Below, piece by piece: positions 1 through 4,953 of a stretch of 8,876 nt of DNA. Numbering within the stretch: the first letter of the stretch is position 1; every line of letters starts with the position of its first letter. The stretch spans positions 1 to 8,876 of the forward strand of contig CAPNAV010000030.1 of NCBI GenBank assembly GCA_948663575.1, in the 5' to 3' direction. Source of the stretch: an uncultured Candidatus Saccharibacteria bacterium. GTDB lineage: Bacteria; Patescibacteriota; Saccharimonadia; Saccharimonadales; Saccharimonadaceae. Both the position numbers and the translations under genes were made by a program. Under the pieces are notes generated by a model. That model was not told where the DNA came from, did no database searches, and saw nothing but the letters and a program-made list of their open reading frames with translations.

Positions 1-2
1 AT

Positions 3-167
3 CTAGCTAGCGCGCATAAGCATGCGCTAGTAGCAGGAATTATGCAACAAGACCCGTTTTTCAGAAAACATCTTGAAAAGCATGTTAATCTTTGGTACAA
101 TATAAATGTCCTTTCCCACCGCCTGAGAAAGGGCATTCTCGAGGCAACCCCATGCCTCAAAACTTAG
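3..167 (+). CDS. possible 3' end of an upstream protein gene (partial)
   Basis: This frame is open from the window edge to a TAG at 165-167, giving 54 residues of plausible soluble protein: a basic, His-rich stretch, then QQDPFFRKHLEKHVNLWY in the middle and a basic tail (LSHRLRKGI). I do not recognise the family. A 54-codon open frame can occur by chance, and the tRNA promoter (73-101) and first leader hairpin lie inside it, so it could be non-coding. In its favour, the composition is protein-like and a hairpin (169-194) follows the stop directly. Extending the window leftwards would settle it. Confidence 0.35.
   Translation, partial: LASAHKHALVAGIMQQDPFFRKHLEKHVNLWYNINVLSHRLRKGILEATPCLKT
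73..101 (+). promoter_or_regulatory. sigma70-type promoter of the tRNA-Tyr transcript
   Basis: TTGAAA (73-78), a 17-bp spacer and TACAAT (96-101) predict a start at about 108. The predicted first base coincides with the base of an 8-bp hairpin (108-115 with 127-134), so the RNA would begin in a structured 5' end. Confidence 0.7.
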
Positions 168-197
168 TTATCCTTTCGTCACCCCGGAAGGATACGC
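108..197 (+). ncRNA. structured leader ahead of tRNA-Tyr
   Basis: About 90 nt separate the predicted transcription start from the tRNA. They hold three hairpins in a row: 108-115 with 127-134 (8 bp, one G-U), GAGGC 141-145 with GCCTC 154-158, and TATCCTT 169-175 with AAGGATA 188-194. The stretch may only be a precursor leader removed by RNase P, or a separate small RNA. It overlaps the possible protein tail ending at 167. No known RNA family is recognised. Confidence 0.4.
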
Positions 198-282
198 GCT
201 GGAATAGTCTAGTGGCAATGACAAGAGACTGTAAATCTCTCGGCTTCGGCCTTCGTAGGTTCGAGTCCTACTTCCAGCACCA
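198..282 (+). tRNA. tRNA-Tyr (GTA anticodon)
   Basis: A complete class II tRNA of 85 nt including the encoded CCA. The 7-bp acceptor stem is GCTGGAA (198-204) with TTCCAGC (272-278), the discriminator is A279 and CCA is 280-282. The anticodon arm is AGAGA-CTGTAAA-TCTCT, giving anticodon GTA. The long variable arm (CGGCTTCGGCC region) is the class II form expected for bacterial tRNA-Tyr. The T arm is GTAGG-TTCGAGT-CCTAC. It is transcribed from the promoter at 73-101 behind a 90-nt structured leader and followed at once by a long hairpin. Confidence 0.95.
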
Positions 283-285
283 TAG
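267..285 (+). repeat. direct repeat copy 1 (tRNA-Tyr 3' end)
   Basis: CCTACTTCCAGCACCATAG, covering the T-stem 3' strand, acceptor 3' strand, CCA and three bases beyond. It recurs exactly at 453-471, 186 bp downstream. Repeats of a tRNA 3' end are typical of tRNA-targeted integration (attL/attR) and of tandem tRNA duplication. Confidence 0.85.
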
Positions 286-319
286 CAAAACTCTGAGCTT
301 CTGCTCGGATTTTTGCTAT
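282..319 (+). terminator. long hairpin directly after tRNA-Tyr (terminator-like)
   Basis: ATAGCAAAA (282-290) pairs with TTTTTGCTAT (310-319), and TCTGAGC (292-298) with GCTCGGA (303-309), around the loop TTCT. This gives about 16 pairs with one mismatch. The U run lies inside the 3' arm and is not followed by further Us, so termination may be partial. The hairpin resembles the terminator at 471-507, with compensatory base changes in the stem. Confidence 0.55.
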
Positions 320-452
320 ATTGGCATGTCATAGTAAGATGAGAACCTTTCAGAGGTTCGTCCGTCGTAGGAATCGAGAGAAAACTTGAGCTTGCTCAAC
401 GTTTTCAGAGATGACGCCCGACGGGTAGCGATTCATCCATGAATCGCGTTGC
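320..452 (+). ncRNA. unassigned structured stretch between the tRNA 3'-end repeats
   Basis: No ORF of note lies here, but strong hairpins follow one another: GAACCT with AGGTTC at about 341-357, GAAAAC-TTGAG with CTCAA-C-GTTTTC at about 381-407, and GCGATTCAT (428-436) with ATGAATCGC (439-447). GGC-GTCAT near 324-332 can also pair with ATGAC-GCC near 411-418. The 15 bases from 364 resemble the tRNA T arm (cgtaggaatcgag against cgtaggttcgag), and CCTAC follows at 453, as if about 70 nt had been inserted into a T loop. It could be a decayed second tRNA-Tyr or a small RNA. No known family fits. Confidence 0.4.
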
Positions 453-471
453 CCTACTTCCAGCACCATAG
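453..471 (+). repeat. direct repeat copy 2 (orphan tRNA-Tyr 3' end)
   Basis: An exact 19-base copy of 267-285, ending in ACCATAG, without the matching GCTGGAA acceptor 5' strand nearby. It is therefore not a complete tRNA. It runs straight into the terminator at 471-507. Confidence 0.85.
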
Positions 472-507
472 TAAGGCTCTAAGTTTCGGCTCGGAGCCTT
501 ACTTTTT
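471..507 (+). terminator. intrinsic terminator of the tRNA-Tyr unit
   Basis: GTAAGGCTC (471-479) pairs perfectly with GAGCCTTAC (494-502), with further inner pairs, followed by TTTTT (503-507). Confidence 0.85.
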
Positions 508-529
508 AATCTAGCTAAATAACAAGAAC

Positions 530-557
530 TTAACAATTCATTAACATCTGTTATAAT
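530..557 (+). promoter_or_regulatory. promoter for the 40-codon ORF and GNAT gene
   Basis: TTAACA (530-535), a 16-bp spacer and a perfect TATAAT (552-557). The predicted start, 564, is the first base of the open frame that runs to 686. A second TATAAT at 694-699, without a clear -35, could start a shorter mRNA for the acetyltransferase. Confidence 0.55.
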
Positions 558-563
558 TAACTT

Positions 564-686
564 ATAGAAACTCCTGAAGACCTCATTGACGCTTACTTGC
601 AAGGTGCCGAAATCGACCCTTGCGAGCATGATCCCTATTGCCTCGAAAAACTAGATGAATTTCTTGGAAATGATCCGAACGAATAA
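564..686 (+). CDS. small acidic protein ORF, 40 codons, no standard start codon
   Basis: The frame is open from just after an in-frame TAA at 558-560 to the TAA at 684-686. It reads as a very acidic peptide with two cysteines (PEDLIDAYLQGAEIDP, then CEHDPYC and LDEFLGNDPNE), which looks like real protein rather than noise. No ATG or GTG is available upstream. The first codon after the predicted transcription start is ATA (564), and the only other candidate is a TTG at 597, which would leave 30 residues. It may use a rare start on a leaderless message, or be a gene that has lost its ATG. It sits 36 bp ahead of the acetyltransferase, probably co-transcribed. Function unknown. Confidence 0.4.
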   Translation: METPEDLIDAYLQGAEIDPCEHDPYCLEKLDEFLGNDPNE

Positions 687-722
687 TCGCACTTATAATC
701 AGCATTAATACAAGCCAAAACC

Positions 723-1322
723 ATGAAGCTCAAACATCATCGTCAAATCGTCGACATGCTCGACAGCGAGTGGGATTTAGGAAAAGCCTCCACCAAAGCC
801 AGAGGCAAGACTTGTGCATGGATTTATTGGTTCGAAATCCTCAGCGAATCAGAAGAACTTGTCACAGAGGTCGTCAACGGCAATCTCATAGGCATCTGCG
901 CCTACAGCAAGTATTCCTCCAAAAAACATTGGCTACGCAAGCATTACTATTACCTACTCGGATGGCTTTTAGCGCATAGCCCTTTCATCAAAGATCATCA
1001 AGCTCTCAAGGAATACAACGACAATTATGAATACTCCCCGCCAGACGGAAAAACTTTCGATGGCGAGTTGGTCATTTTAATTGTTCACAAAGATTATCGC
1101 AAGCAGGGATTTGGCCCCAAACTAATCAATACTACTTTTGATCTAGCCGCACAAAATCAACTAAAAAACCTCCAAATTCGCACCGATGAATCGTGTAATT
1201 ATCATTTTTACGAAAAAATCGGTTGTCATAAAGTCTGGGAGCAAGACGTCCCCTGTAAAGATCCAGCCCACCCCGAACAAACTACCACCGAAAAGGCATT
1301 TATCTACGAAAAAATCTTATAA
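723..1322 (+). CDS. GNAT-family N-acetyltransferase
   Basis: This 199-residue cytoplasmic protein is predicted to move an acetyl group from acetyl-CoA to an amine; the substrate cannot be read from the sequence. The signature is motif A at residues 116-135: a beta strand (ELVILIVH), then R126-K-Q-G129-F-G131, the Q/RxxGxG/A loop that holds the CoA pyrophosphate. The following helix and CNYHFYEKIGCHKV (158-171), with the usual Y-x-x-x-G turn, fit motif B. The Tyr/Trp-rich stretch at 70-90 (KHWLRKHYYYLLGWLL) is unusual and may line the acceptor site. The ATG at 723 has no strong Shine-Dalgarno sequence; a TATAAT at 694-699 would give a leader of about 17 nt. The gene follows the 40-codon ORF and precedes rpmG, which has its own promoter. 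Confidence 0.85.
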   Translation: MKLKHHRQIVDMLDSEWDLGKASTKARGKTCAWIYWFEILSESEELVTEVVNGNLIGICAYSKYSSKKHWLRKHYYYLLGWLLAHSPFIKDHQALKEYNDNYEYSPPDGKTFDGELVILIVHKDYRKQGFGPKLINTTFDLAAQNQLKNLQIRTDESCNYHFYEKIGCHKVWEQDVPCKDPAHPEQTTTEKAFIYEKIL

Positions 1323-1345
1323 TCCCGAAATCTGGACTTTCTAGG

Positions 1346-1374
1346 TTTACAGAGAAAAACTTTTGTGCTACAAT
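1346..1374 (+). promoter_or_regulatory. rpmG promoter (near-leaderless)
   Basis: TTTACA (1346-1351), a 17-bp spacer and TACAAT (1369-1374) predict a start at about 1381, three bases before the ATG at 1384. There is no room for a Shine-Dalgarno sequence. Confidence 0.75.
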
Positions 1375-1383
1375 AAACACATT

Positions 1384-1593
1384 ATGGCAAAGAAAAATAA
1401 TACTAAGCGCAAACTCGTCGGTTTGGTTTCTGAGGAATCCGGTATTCGCCAATATTACACCAAGAAGAATACCATGAACACCCCAGATAAGCTTTCGCTC
1501 AAGAAATACGATCCAGTTTTGCGCAAGCACGTCGTCTTCACCGAGACCAAGAAAAACCTCGGTCGCAACGAAGTCAAAGAGAAGAAGCGCTAA
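1384..1593 (+). CDS. rpmG: 50S ribosomal protein L33 (bL33)
   Basis: A basic protein of 69 residues with the bL33 pattern: an N-terminal MAKK, a first strand (KLVGLVSEESG), Y-Y-T-K-K-N in the middle, then the hallmark LSLKKYDPVLRKHVVFTETK. The zinc cysteines of the C+ form are absent, so this is the C- form, which does not need zinc. It is a component of the large ribosomal subunit near the E site. The charged tail after ETK (NLGRNEVKEKKR) is longer than in E. coli L33. I chose the ATG at 1384 over an in-frame TTG at 1363, because the latter lies within the promoter and MAKK is the usual L33 start. The gene stands alone, with its own promoter and a terminator after the stop. Confidence 0.93.
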   Translation: MAKKNNTKRKLVGLVSEESGIRQYYTKKNTMNTPDKLSLKKYDPVLRKHVVFTETKKNLGRNEVKEKKR

Positions 1594-1610
1594 TTTTATC
1601 CGCGCAAGAG

Positions 1611-1646
1611 AAACTGCTGTTTACCATTAAGTAAGCAGCAGTTTTA
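1611..1646 (+). terminator. terminator between rpmG and the converging GH57 gene
   Basis: AAACTGCTG (1611-1619) pairs with CAGCAGTTT (1636-1644), extended by TTAC with GTAA inside. The 3' side ends in TTTT. The A run on the 5' side gives the opposite strand a short T run too, so it may stop both converging genes. Confidence 0.75.
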
Positions 1647-1694
1647 GTGTTATTGACCAGTTTTTCTAGTCACTCTTTCATATATATTCCCCCA

Positions 1695-3437
1695 CTACTC
1701 CACCACCAGTTTTTTCAACAACCCACCTTTTCTCTTTTTCGTCACCACCTCCGCTTCGGTCAAATCGTCTACCCCTTCTTTAATCTCAGCCTTTTTCTGT
1801 GATATACGATTCGTCAAAAACTGCACCTCCGCCATCACATCATCCATCGCATTCGTCGCCGCCTGCCAACTTTTCTCATCCCACACCAAATCATTCCAGT
1901 CACTATTAAACACGCCATCCTTATCTGGCTTCTTACTTCCGGCCAGACGCTGCACCTTCACCGAAAAATCATCCGGATCGTCGGTTTTTTCAGACTTCTT
2001 TACTATAGCCCGTGTTTCACTCTCACTTGCCTCCGCCTCCTTGCCAGCCGTCACCTTGAGCGGCTCTGGTTGTTTCGCATTTACTTTTTTGATAAAATCA
2101 TCCAAAATCGCCGCAAAATGATCGGTTTCTAACTCAGCCAGCTGTTTATCTCGCTTTCTCAATCGAGCATCCCCCACCAAAAACGGTCGTTCAGCATTCA
2201 TTTGCGCAAAATACGACAAATCCGTCAATCGCTCAAAATCGCGATAGAGTTCCTCCGACTTTGCTTTTAGCACATTCTCACGCAATAAATATAATTTCCT
2301 CGACAGTTTCACTTGCTCAGGCTGCCTCAACCAGCTCGGCGGACAAAACCGCACATCTTTCAATAAGCTCAGCCCCGCCTCAGACGACTCCTCCTCCATG
2401 CGCCAATCAATCGTACTTTTTACCGAAACTTCCACCTTCGGCTGCATTACTTTTAGCATCTCGCTCGCATTCACGAAACGATTGCCCGGCGTCTTTAGCC
2501 AGTTCGCCAAGAACTCATCAAAAAAGCGCACTACTCCTTCGGCACGAAAATCTCGAAACATTGCCACATCTAGGCAAAGATTAACGCTCGCTCCTCTCAA
2601 ACATTCCAGATCCAGTTCTTTTTGAAGCTTCTTCGCCGAAAACACCATTTGCCCACTTGACCGCACTATATTTCGCGCATTGTTTTTCTCCTGAGCCTTC
2701 GTCTGCCTCACGCCCGTCATGCCGCGCACGAAATCCGTCGCTGTCATCTTTTTATGAGACGCTTCTGCTACTTCTTCCGTCTCGTCACCCTCCACGAAAC
2801 TCTGGCTAGCTTTCACCCCCTCTACCATCACCAAATCCGTCGCTTGCCTCAGCGCCCTTGAAAATCTCGTATTCTGAAAAATCACCCGCAAATTCTTGCA
2901 CCCCACCGCATCAAAAACTTGATTCGCGCTACGATAGTCTAGAACTCGCTCCGCCGCACCTGCCAAAATTCCAGCAAATCCAGCCTTTTCCGCCCAAAGT
3001 GCCAAATTATCATGATAAATCAACTCTGGCATCGCCAAAACCGCCCGCTCCGCTCCAAATAGATCCTCTACCTTTTTGCAATGTCGATCCATCTGTGCCG
3101 TAAACTCCGCTTCATCATAAAACGACGCCAATGAATAATTATATGGCATCATCAAAAGTTCCACATTACCCGCCTGCACCAACTTTTTCAGGCGCCGAAT
3201 CAGTTCTGGGTCCAATTTTTCAGCCTGCTCTAACCACACACCCGACACCGACAGGGAAACACGCAAATTCGGAAACTTTTGCGAGTTTCGCTCCAACAAC
3301 GCGAAAAACGGTTGATATTCAGTGCGATTTGCCTCCCGAAATGCCGCCTCGCCTCCAAAATATCCGCCCTCAAGGTCATCCAGCTGATTCAACTCATATG
3401 GCCGATGCAAACGAAAATAAAGCTGTAACGCGCGCAT
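1695..3437 (-). CDS. GH57-family glycoside hydrolase (alpha-amylase-like)
   Basis: This 580-residue protein belongs by its motifs to glycoside hydrolase family 57, retaining enzymes acting on alpha-glucans. H11 in LHRPYEL matches the first conserved motif (usually HQP). E138 in MPELIYHDN matches the nucleophile region, and D290 in NLCLDVAMF the acid/base region. IDW (343-345) and LTDLSYFAQM (404-413) recall the later conserved segments, where SDHFYYM is usual. A poorly conserved, charged insert (about 195-265) separates the two catalytic motifs. From about 450 there is a hydrophilic, lysine- and glutamate-rich tail with no clear domain. No signal peptide is visible, so it is probably cytoplasmic, suggesting glycogen or maltodextrin turnover. 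The start has GAGAGGT just upstream. The gene is more GC-rich than its neighbours. Family 0.75; exact substrate unknown. Confidence 0.75.
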   Translation of the reverse strand: MRALQLYFRLHRPYELNQLDDLEGGYFGGEAAFREANRTEYQPFFALLERNSQKFPNLRVSLSVSGVWLEQAEKLDPELIRRLKKLVQAGNVELLMMPYNYSLASFYDEAEFTAQMDRHCKKVEDLFGAERAVLAMPELIYHDNLALWAEKAGFAGILAGAAERVLDYRSANQVFDAVGCKNLRVIFQNTRFSRALRQATDLVMVEGVKASQSFVEGDETEEVAEASHKKMTATDFVRGMTGVRQTKAQEKNNARNIVRSSGQMVFSAKKLQKELDLECLRGASVNLCLDVAMFRDFRAEGVVRFFDEFLANWLKTPGNRFVNASEMLKVMQPKVEVSVKSTIDWRMEEESSEAGLSLLKDVRFCPPSWLRQPEQVKLSRKLYLLRENVLKAKSEELYRDFERLTDLSYFAQMNAERPFLVGDARLRKRDKQLAELETDHFAAILDDFIKKVNAKQPEPLKVTAGKEAEASESETRAIVKKSEKTDDPDDFSVKVQRLAGSKKPDKDGVFNSDWNDLVWDEKSWQAATNAMDDVMAEVQFLTNRISQKKAEIKEGVDDLTEAEVVTKKRKGGLLKKLVVE

Positions 3438-3555
3438 TATTACCTCTCTTTTTAACCATTACTTCCATCATACCATATAATCCTTAAAATCCCCTAAAAT
3501 TTTACCAAAGCTAGTCCTTTTTACCCTATTTTGCCCCACAAACATGAGGTGTGTA

Positions 3556-3584
3556 TTGACAAATTGCTTATGGTGTGCTACAAC
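3556..3584 (+). promoter_or_regulatory. strong promoter of the 3821 membrane protein unit
   Basis: A perfect TTGACA (3556-3561), a 17-bp spacer and TACAAC (3579-3584) predict a start at about 3591. That leaves a 5' leader of about 230 nt ahead of the ATG at 3821. Confidence 0.75.
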
Positions 3585-3590
3585 AGAAAT

Positions 3591-3820
3591 ATAGACTTAG
3601 CTCTAATTAGATTCACAAGTTACCCGTTGTACGGATTCACTTTTCATTAAGGAGGAATCATACGAGTAGCTAAGAAAATTTAAGAACTGAGCCATTAAGA
3701 CACACCTATATTGCTATTTATGGCAAATATATCCCAGATATCTGGGAGCCTCGCTTTCTCGGCCACAGGCCAAGGCAGCAAAGCGGAGAGTACATTTCAT
3801 TTCAGAGAGGAGACAGAAAA
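3591..3820 (+). promoter_or_regulatory. long structured 5' leader with an orphan Shine-Dalgarno site
   Basis: No gene of normal size fits here. A perfect AAGGAGG (3649-3655) stands ahead of no ATG; what follows is ATA at 3660 (opening eight codons ending at TAA 3681-3683) or ACG at 3662 (four codons). CTTAGCT (3596-3602) can pair perfectly with AGCTAAG (3668-3674) inside that mini-ORF or, with C3603, with GAGC-cat-TAAG (3689-3699), so two folds exclude each other. Further down are the palindrome CCCAGATATCTGGG (about 3733-3748) and a GGCC-aca-GGCC hairpin closed by GCTTT with AAAGC. The gene's own site, GAGAGGAG, ends about 10 nt before the ATG. It could be an attenuator, a riboswitch-like leader or a degraded upstream gene. 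Confidence 0.45.
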
Positions 3821-4111
3821 ATGACCAAGAACATCCAGAAAGTTATAGCAAAGTGCCTCGGCGTACCAACCAAGCGTACCATTGGTTATAACCTGGTCGT
3901 GGTTATGTTTATCCTGCTAGTATTGTTAGAGCGGCCATTCGTAATGGCTAAAAAATTCAGTATTCTCGGTATAATCGTTTGCAAAATTATAATGGTCTTA
4001 CTCCTATGCATTGTCGTCTACCAAGCCCGAAGAGAGTACCAAGAATATCGCAACACCAAGCAAACATGCGAATCACATGCCGATCTCGCCGTGCTTAGCC
4101 AACCTTATTGA
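3821..4111 (+). CDS. small two-pass membrane protein, unknown function
   Basis: The 96 residues start with a basic N-terminus (MTKNIQKVIAKCLG). Two hydrophobic helices follow, about 21-37 (IGYNLVVVMFILLVLL) and 46-68 (FSILGIIVCKIIMVLLLCIV), joined by a short basic loop (MAKK). The tail is hydrophilic (QARREYQEYRNTKQ). No family is recognised. The protein is clearly related to the product of the next unit (4235 onward): M-T-x-x-I-x-K-x-I-x-K-x-x-G at the N-terminus, TI-Y--VV at the first helix, and S-V/I-L-G-L/I opening the second, followed by R-x-Y/F-R residues. The start is well supported by GAGAGGAG. It is transcribed from a near-consensus promoter through a 230-nt leader, suggesting regulated but potentially high expression. 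It ends in TGA. Confidence 0.7.
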   Translation: MTKNIQKVIAKCLGVPTKRTIGYNLVVVMFILLVLLERPFVMAKKFSILGIIVCKIIMVLLLCIVVYQARREYQEYRNTKQTCESHADLAVLSQPY

Positions 4112-4160
4112 CAATAGGATTTAAATCATCCAAAAAACTCCAGCTCGCATTCCTTCATAA

Positions 4161-4189
4161 TTGACTAATATAAAATCATATGCTATTAT
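4161..4189 (+). promoter_or_regulatory. promoter of the 4235 membrane protein unit
   Basis: TTGACT (4161-4166), a 17-bp spacer and TATTAT (4184-4189) predict a start at about 4196. A Shine-Dalgarno-like GGAAGGTGG (4221-4229) precedes the ATG at 4235. Confidence 0.75.
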
Positions 4190-4234
4190 ATAAATGAAAC
4201 CCGTAGTTTTGCACATTTTAGGAAGGTGGTAAAA

Positions 4235-4402
4235 ATGACCCAAGAAATCGCAAAAATCATTCGCAAATCCTCAGGAAAGGACAATAGTCTCACCGATACT
4301 ATTGCTTATGCGGCAGTTGTTACAATTGTTGACGCGATGATATTCCTACTCTTGTCAACATTTATTCTGAGAACGGCTAATTCGTGCTCGGGCTGTCAAT
4401 GA
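4235..4402 (+). CDS. N-terminal part of a split membrane protein (paralogue of 3821)
   Basis: This ORF of 55 residues is too short for most ORF scans. It begins MTQEIAKIIRKSSG, which matches the start of the 3821 protein at 7 of 14 positions, has one hydrophobic helix (about 22-46) and ends in an odd Cys-rich tail (NSCSGCQ) at a TGA. Promoter and ribosome binding site are both good, so it is surely translated. The second helix expected from the paralogue is found in another frame, in the ORF that follows. One extra base around 4379-4382 would join them and turn GCT-AAT-TCG into T-A-K-F-V-L-G, lining up with M-A-K-K-F-S-I-L-G of the paralogue. The Cys-rich end is thus probably an out-of-frame artefact. 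An alternative is a true two-cistron unit, since TGA overlaps ATG as ATGA. Confidence 0.6.
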   Translation: MTQEIAKIIRKSSGKDNSLTDTIAYAAVVTIVDAMIFLLLSTFILRTANSCSGCQ

Positions 4403-4737
4403 TTCTTCTCATCTTCAACGTAGCTTTTTTCTATTTAATTTGTCGTAACTTTCGTAAATATTGGCAATGCAGAAGCGTCAGCGTAAAACTTGCCGATGTT
4501 TTTCTCGAAGTTTCGATTGAAGAATTACAGAAGACGATCGAGAAACTCAGTGACGAGTCAACTTCCCTCAAACAACAAATTTCCCAACATGAAGTTACTA
4601 TTAATTGCTACGAAGAGCAGCTCGAGCAATTGCGTACCAACAAAGAACAGCTAGAAACACGCTACAAAGACCAGCTTTTCGACCAGAAGATTGCCGCTCT
4701 CAAAGCTATCATTAAGTATCGTAAGTCACAAAGCTAA
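4399..4737 (+). CDS. membrane-anchored coiled-coil protein (C-terminal part of the split gene)
   Basis: From the ATG at 4399, which overlaps the previous stop as ATGA, the product has 112 residues; a GTG at 4384 in the same frame gives 117. The short hydrophobic helix (ILLIFNVAFFYLICRNF) is followed by a basic patch and then a long heptad-rich coiled coil (about 36-107, EELQKTIEKL through QLEQLRTNKEQLETRYK), ending in basic residues. The coiled coil suggests self-association or a partner on the cytoplasmic face; function unknown. Alignment with the 3821 protein puts its hydrophobic part at that protein's second helix, so this is probably the rear of a gene of about 167 codons covering 4235-4737. 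The coiled-coil tail is absent from 3821. A GC-rich terminator follows at 4806-4837. Confidence 0.6.
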   Translation: MILLIFNVAFFYLICRNFRKYWQCRSVSVKLADVFLEVSIEELQKTIEKLSDESTSLKQQISQHEVTINCYEEQLEQLRTNKEQLETRYKDQLFDQKIAALKAIIKYRKSQS

Positions 4738-4805
4738 GTTTTCATTATCCATCCCAATTCCAGATCACAAAGCCAATCATGATTCTACCATCAGCCCTAA
4801 ACACT

Positions 4806-4837
4806 AAACCCCGCTAACCACCAACCGGCGGGGTTTT
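4806..4837 (+). terminator. intrinsic terminator of the 4235 unit
   Basis: AAACCCCGC (4806-4814) pairs with GCGGGGTTT (4828-4836) around a 13-nt loop, ending in TTTT. It is the strongest GC-rich terminator in the window. Confidence 0.9.
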
Positions 4838-4887
4838 GCTATGAACTACTGCAAGACTCAAGAATGTTAAAAAATTTTGACAACTTT

Positions 4888-4901
4888 CCAAACGAATTTG
4901 G
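4888..4901. promoter_or_regulatory. candidate operator of the XRE regulator
   Basis: The inverted repeat CCAAA-cgaa-TTTGG lies about 24 bp upstream of the -10 box at 4925-4930, just upstream of the -35 position, in otherwise AT-rich sequence. XRE regulators often bind such short palindromes at their own promoter. Autoregulation is an inference. Confidence 0.45.
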
Positions 4902-4924
4902 TAGAAAAACTACTCACTAATTTC

Positions 4925-4930
4925 TATAAT
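4925..4930 (+). promoter_or_regulatory. -10 box of the XRE-toastrack operon
   Basis: A perfect TATAAT; no convincing -35 at 17 bp (TAGAAA at 4902-4907). A weak -35 next to a palindrome would fit an activated or repressed promoter. Confidence 0.5.
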
Positions 4931-4953
4931 TGATACTAGAAAGGAGCAAATAC

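Noticed and set aside
320..470. Hammerhead ribozyme or group I intron in the stretch after tRNA-Tyr
   Set aside because: The CTGATGA and GAAA core pair is absent (only AGATGAG), and about 130 nt is too short for a group I intron; the preceding tRNA is also uninterrupted.
405..629. Minus-strand ORF of 74 codons
   Set aside because: It reads across the terminator, the tRNA 3' repeat and the plus-strand acidic ORF; no start signal, and its composition is noise-like.
1363..1383. Longer bL33 start (MCYNKHI)
   Set aside because: The extension lies within the -10 region of the rpmG promoter, and MAKK is the usual family start.
2261..3487. Several plus-strand ORFs of 75-118 codons
   Set aside because: They are antisense shadows of the GH57 gene, rich in Pro, Ser and His, with no ribosome sites.
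4930..4953. TTG start adding eight residues to the XRE regulator
   Set aside because: It overlaps the -10 box, while the ATG at 4954 has AAAGGAG at the right distance.
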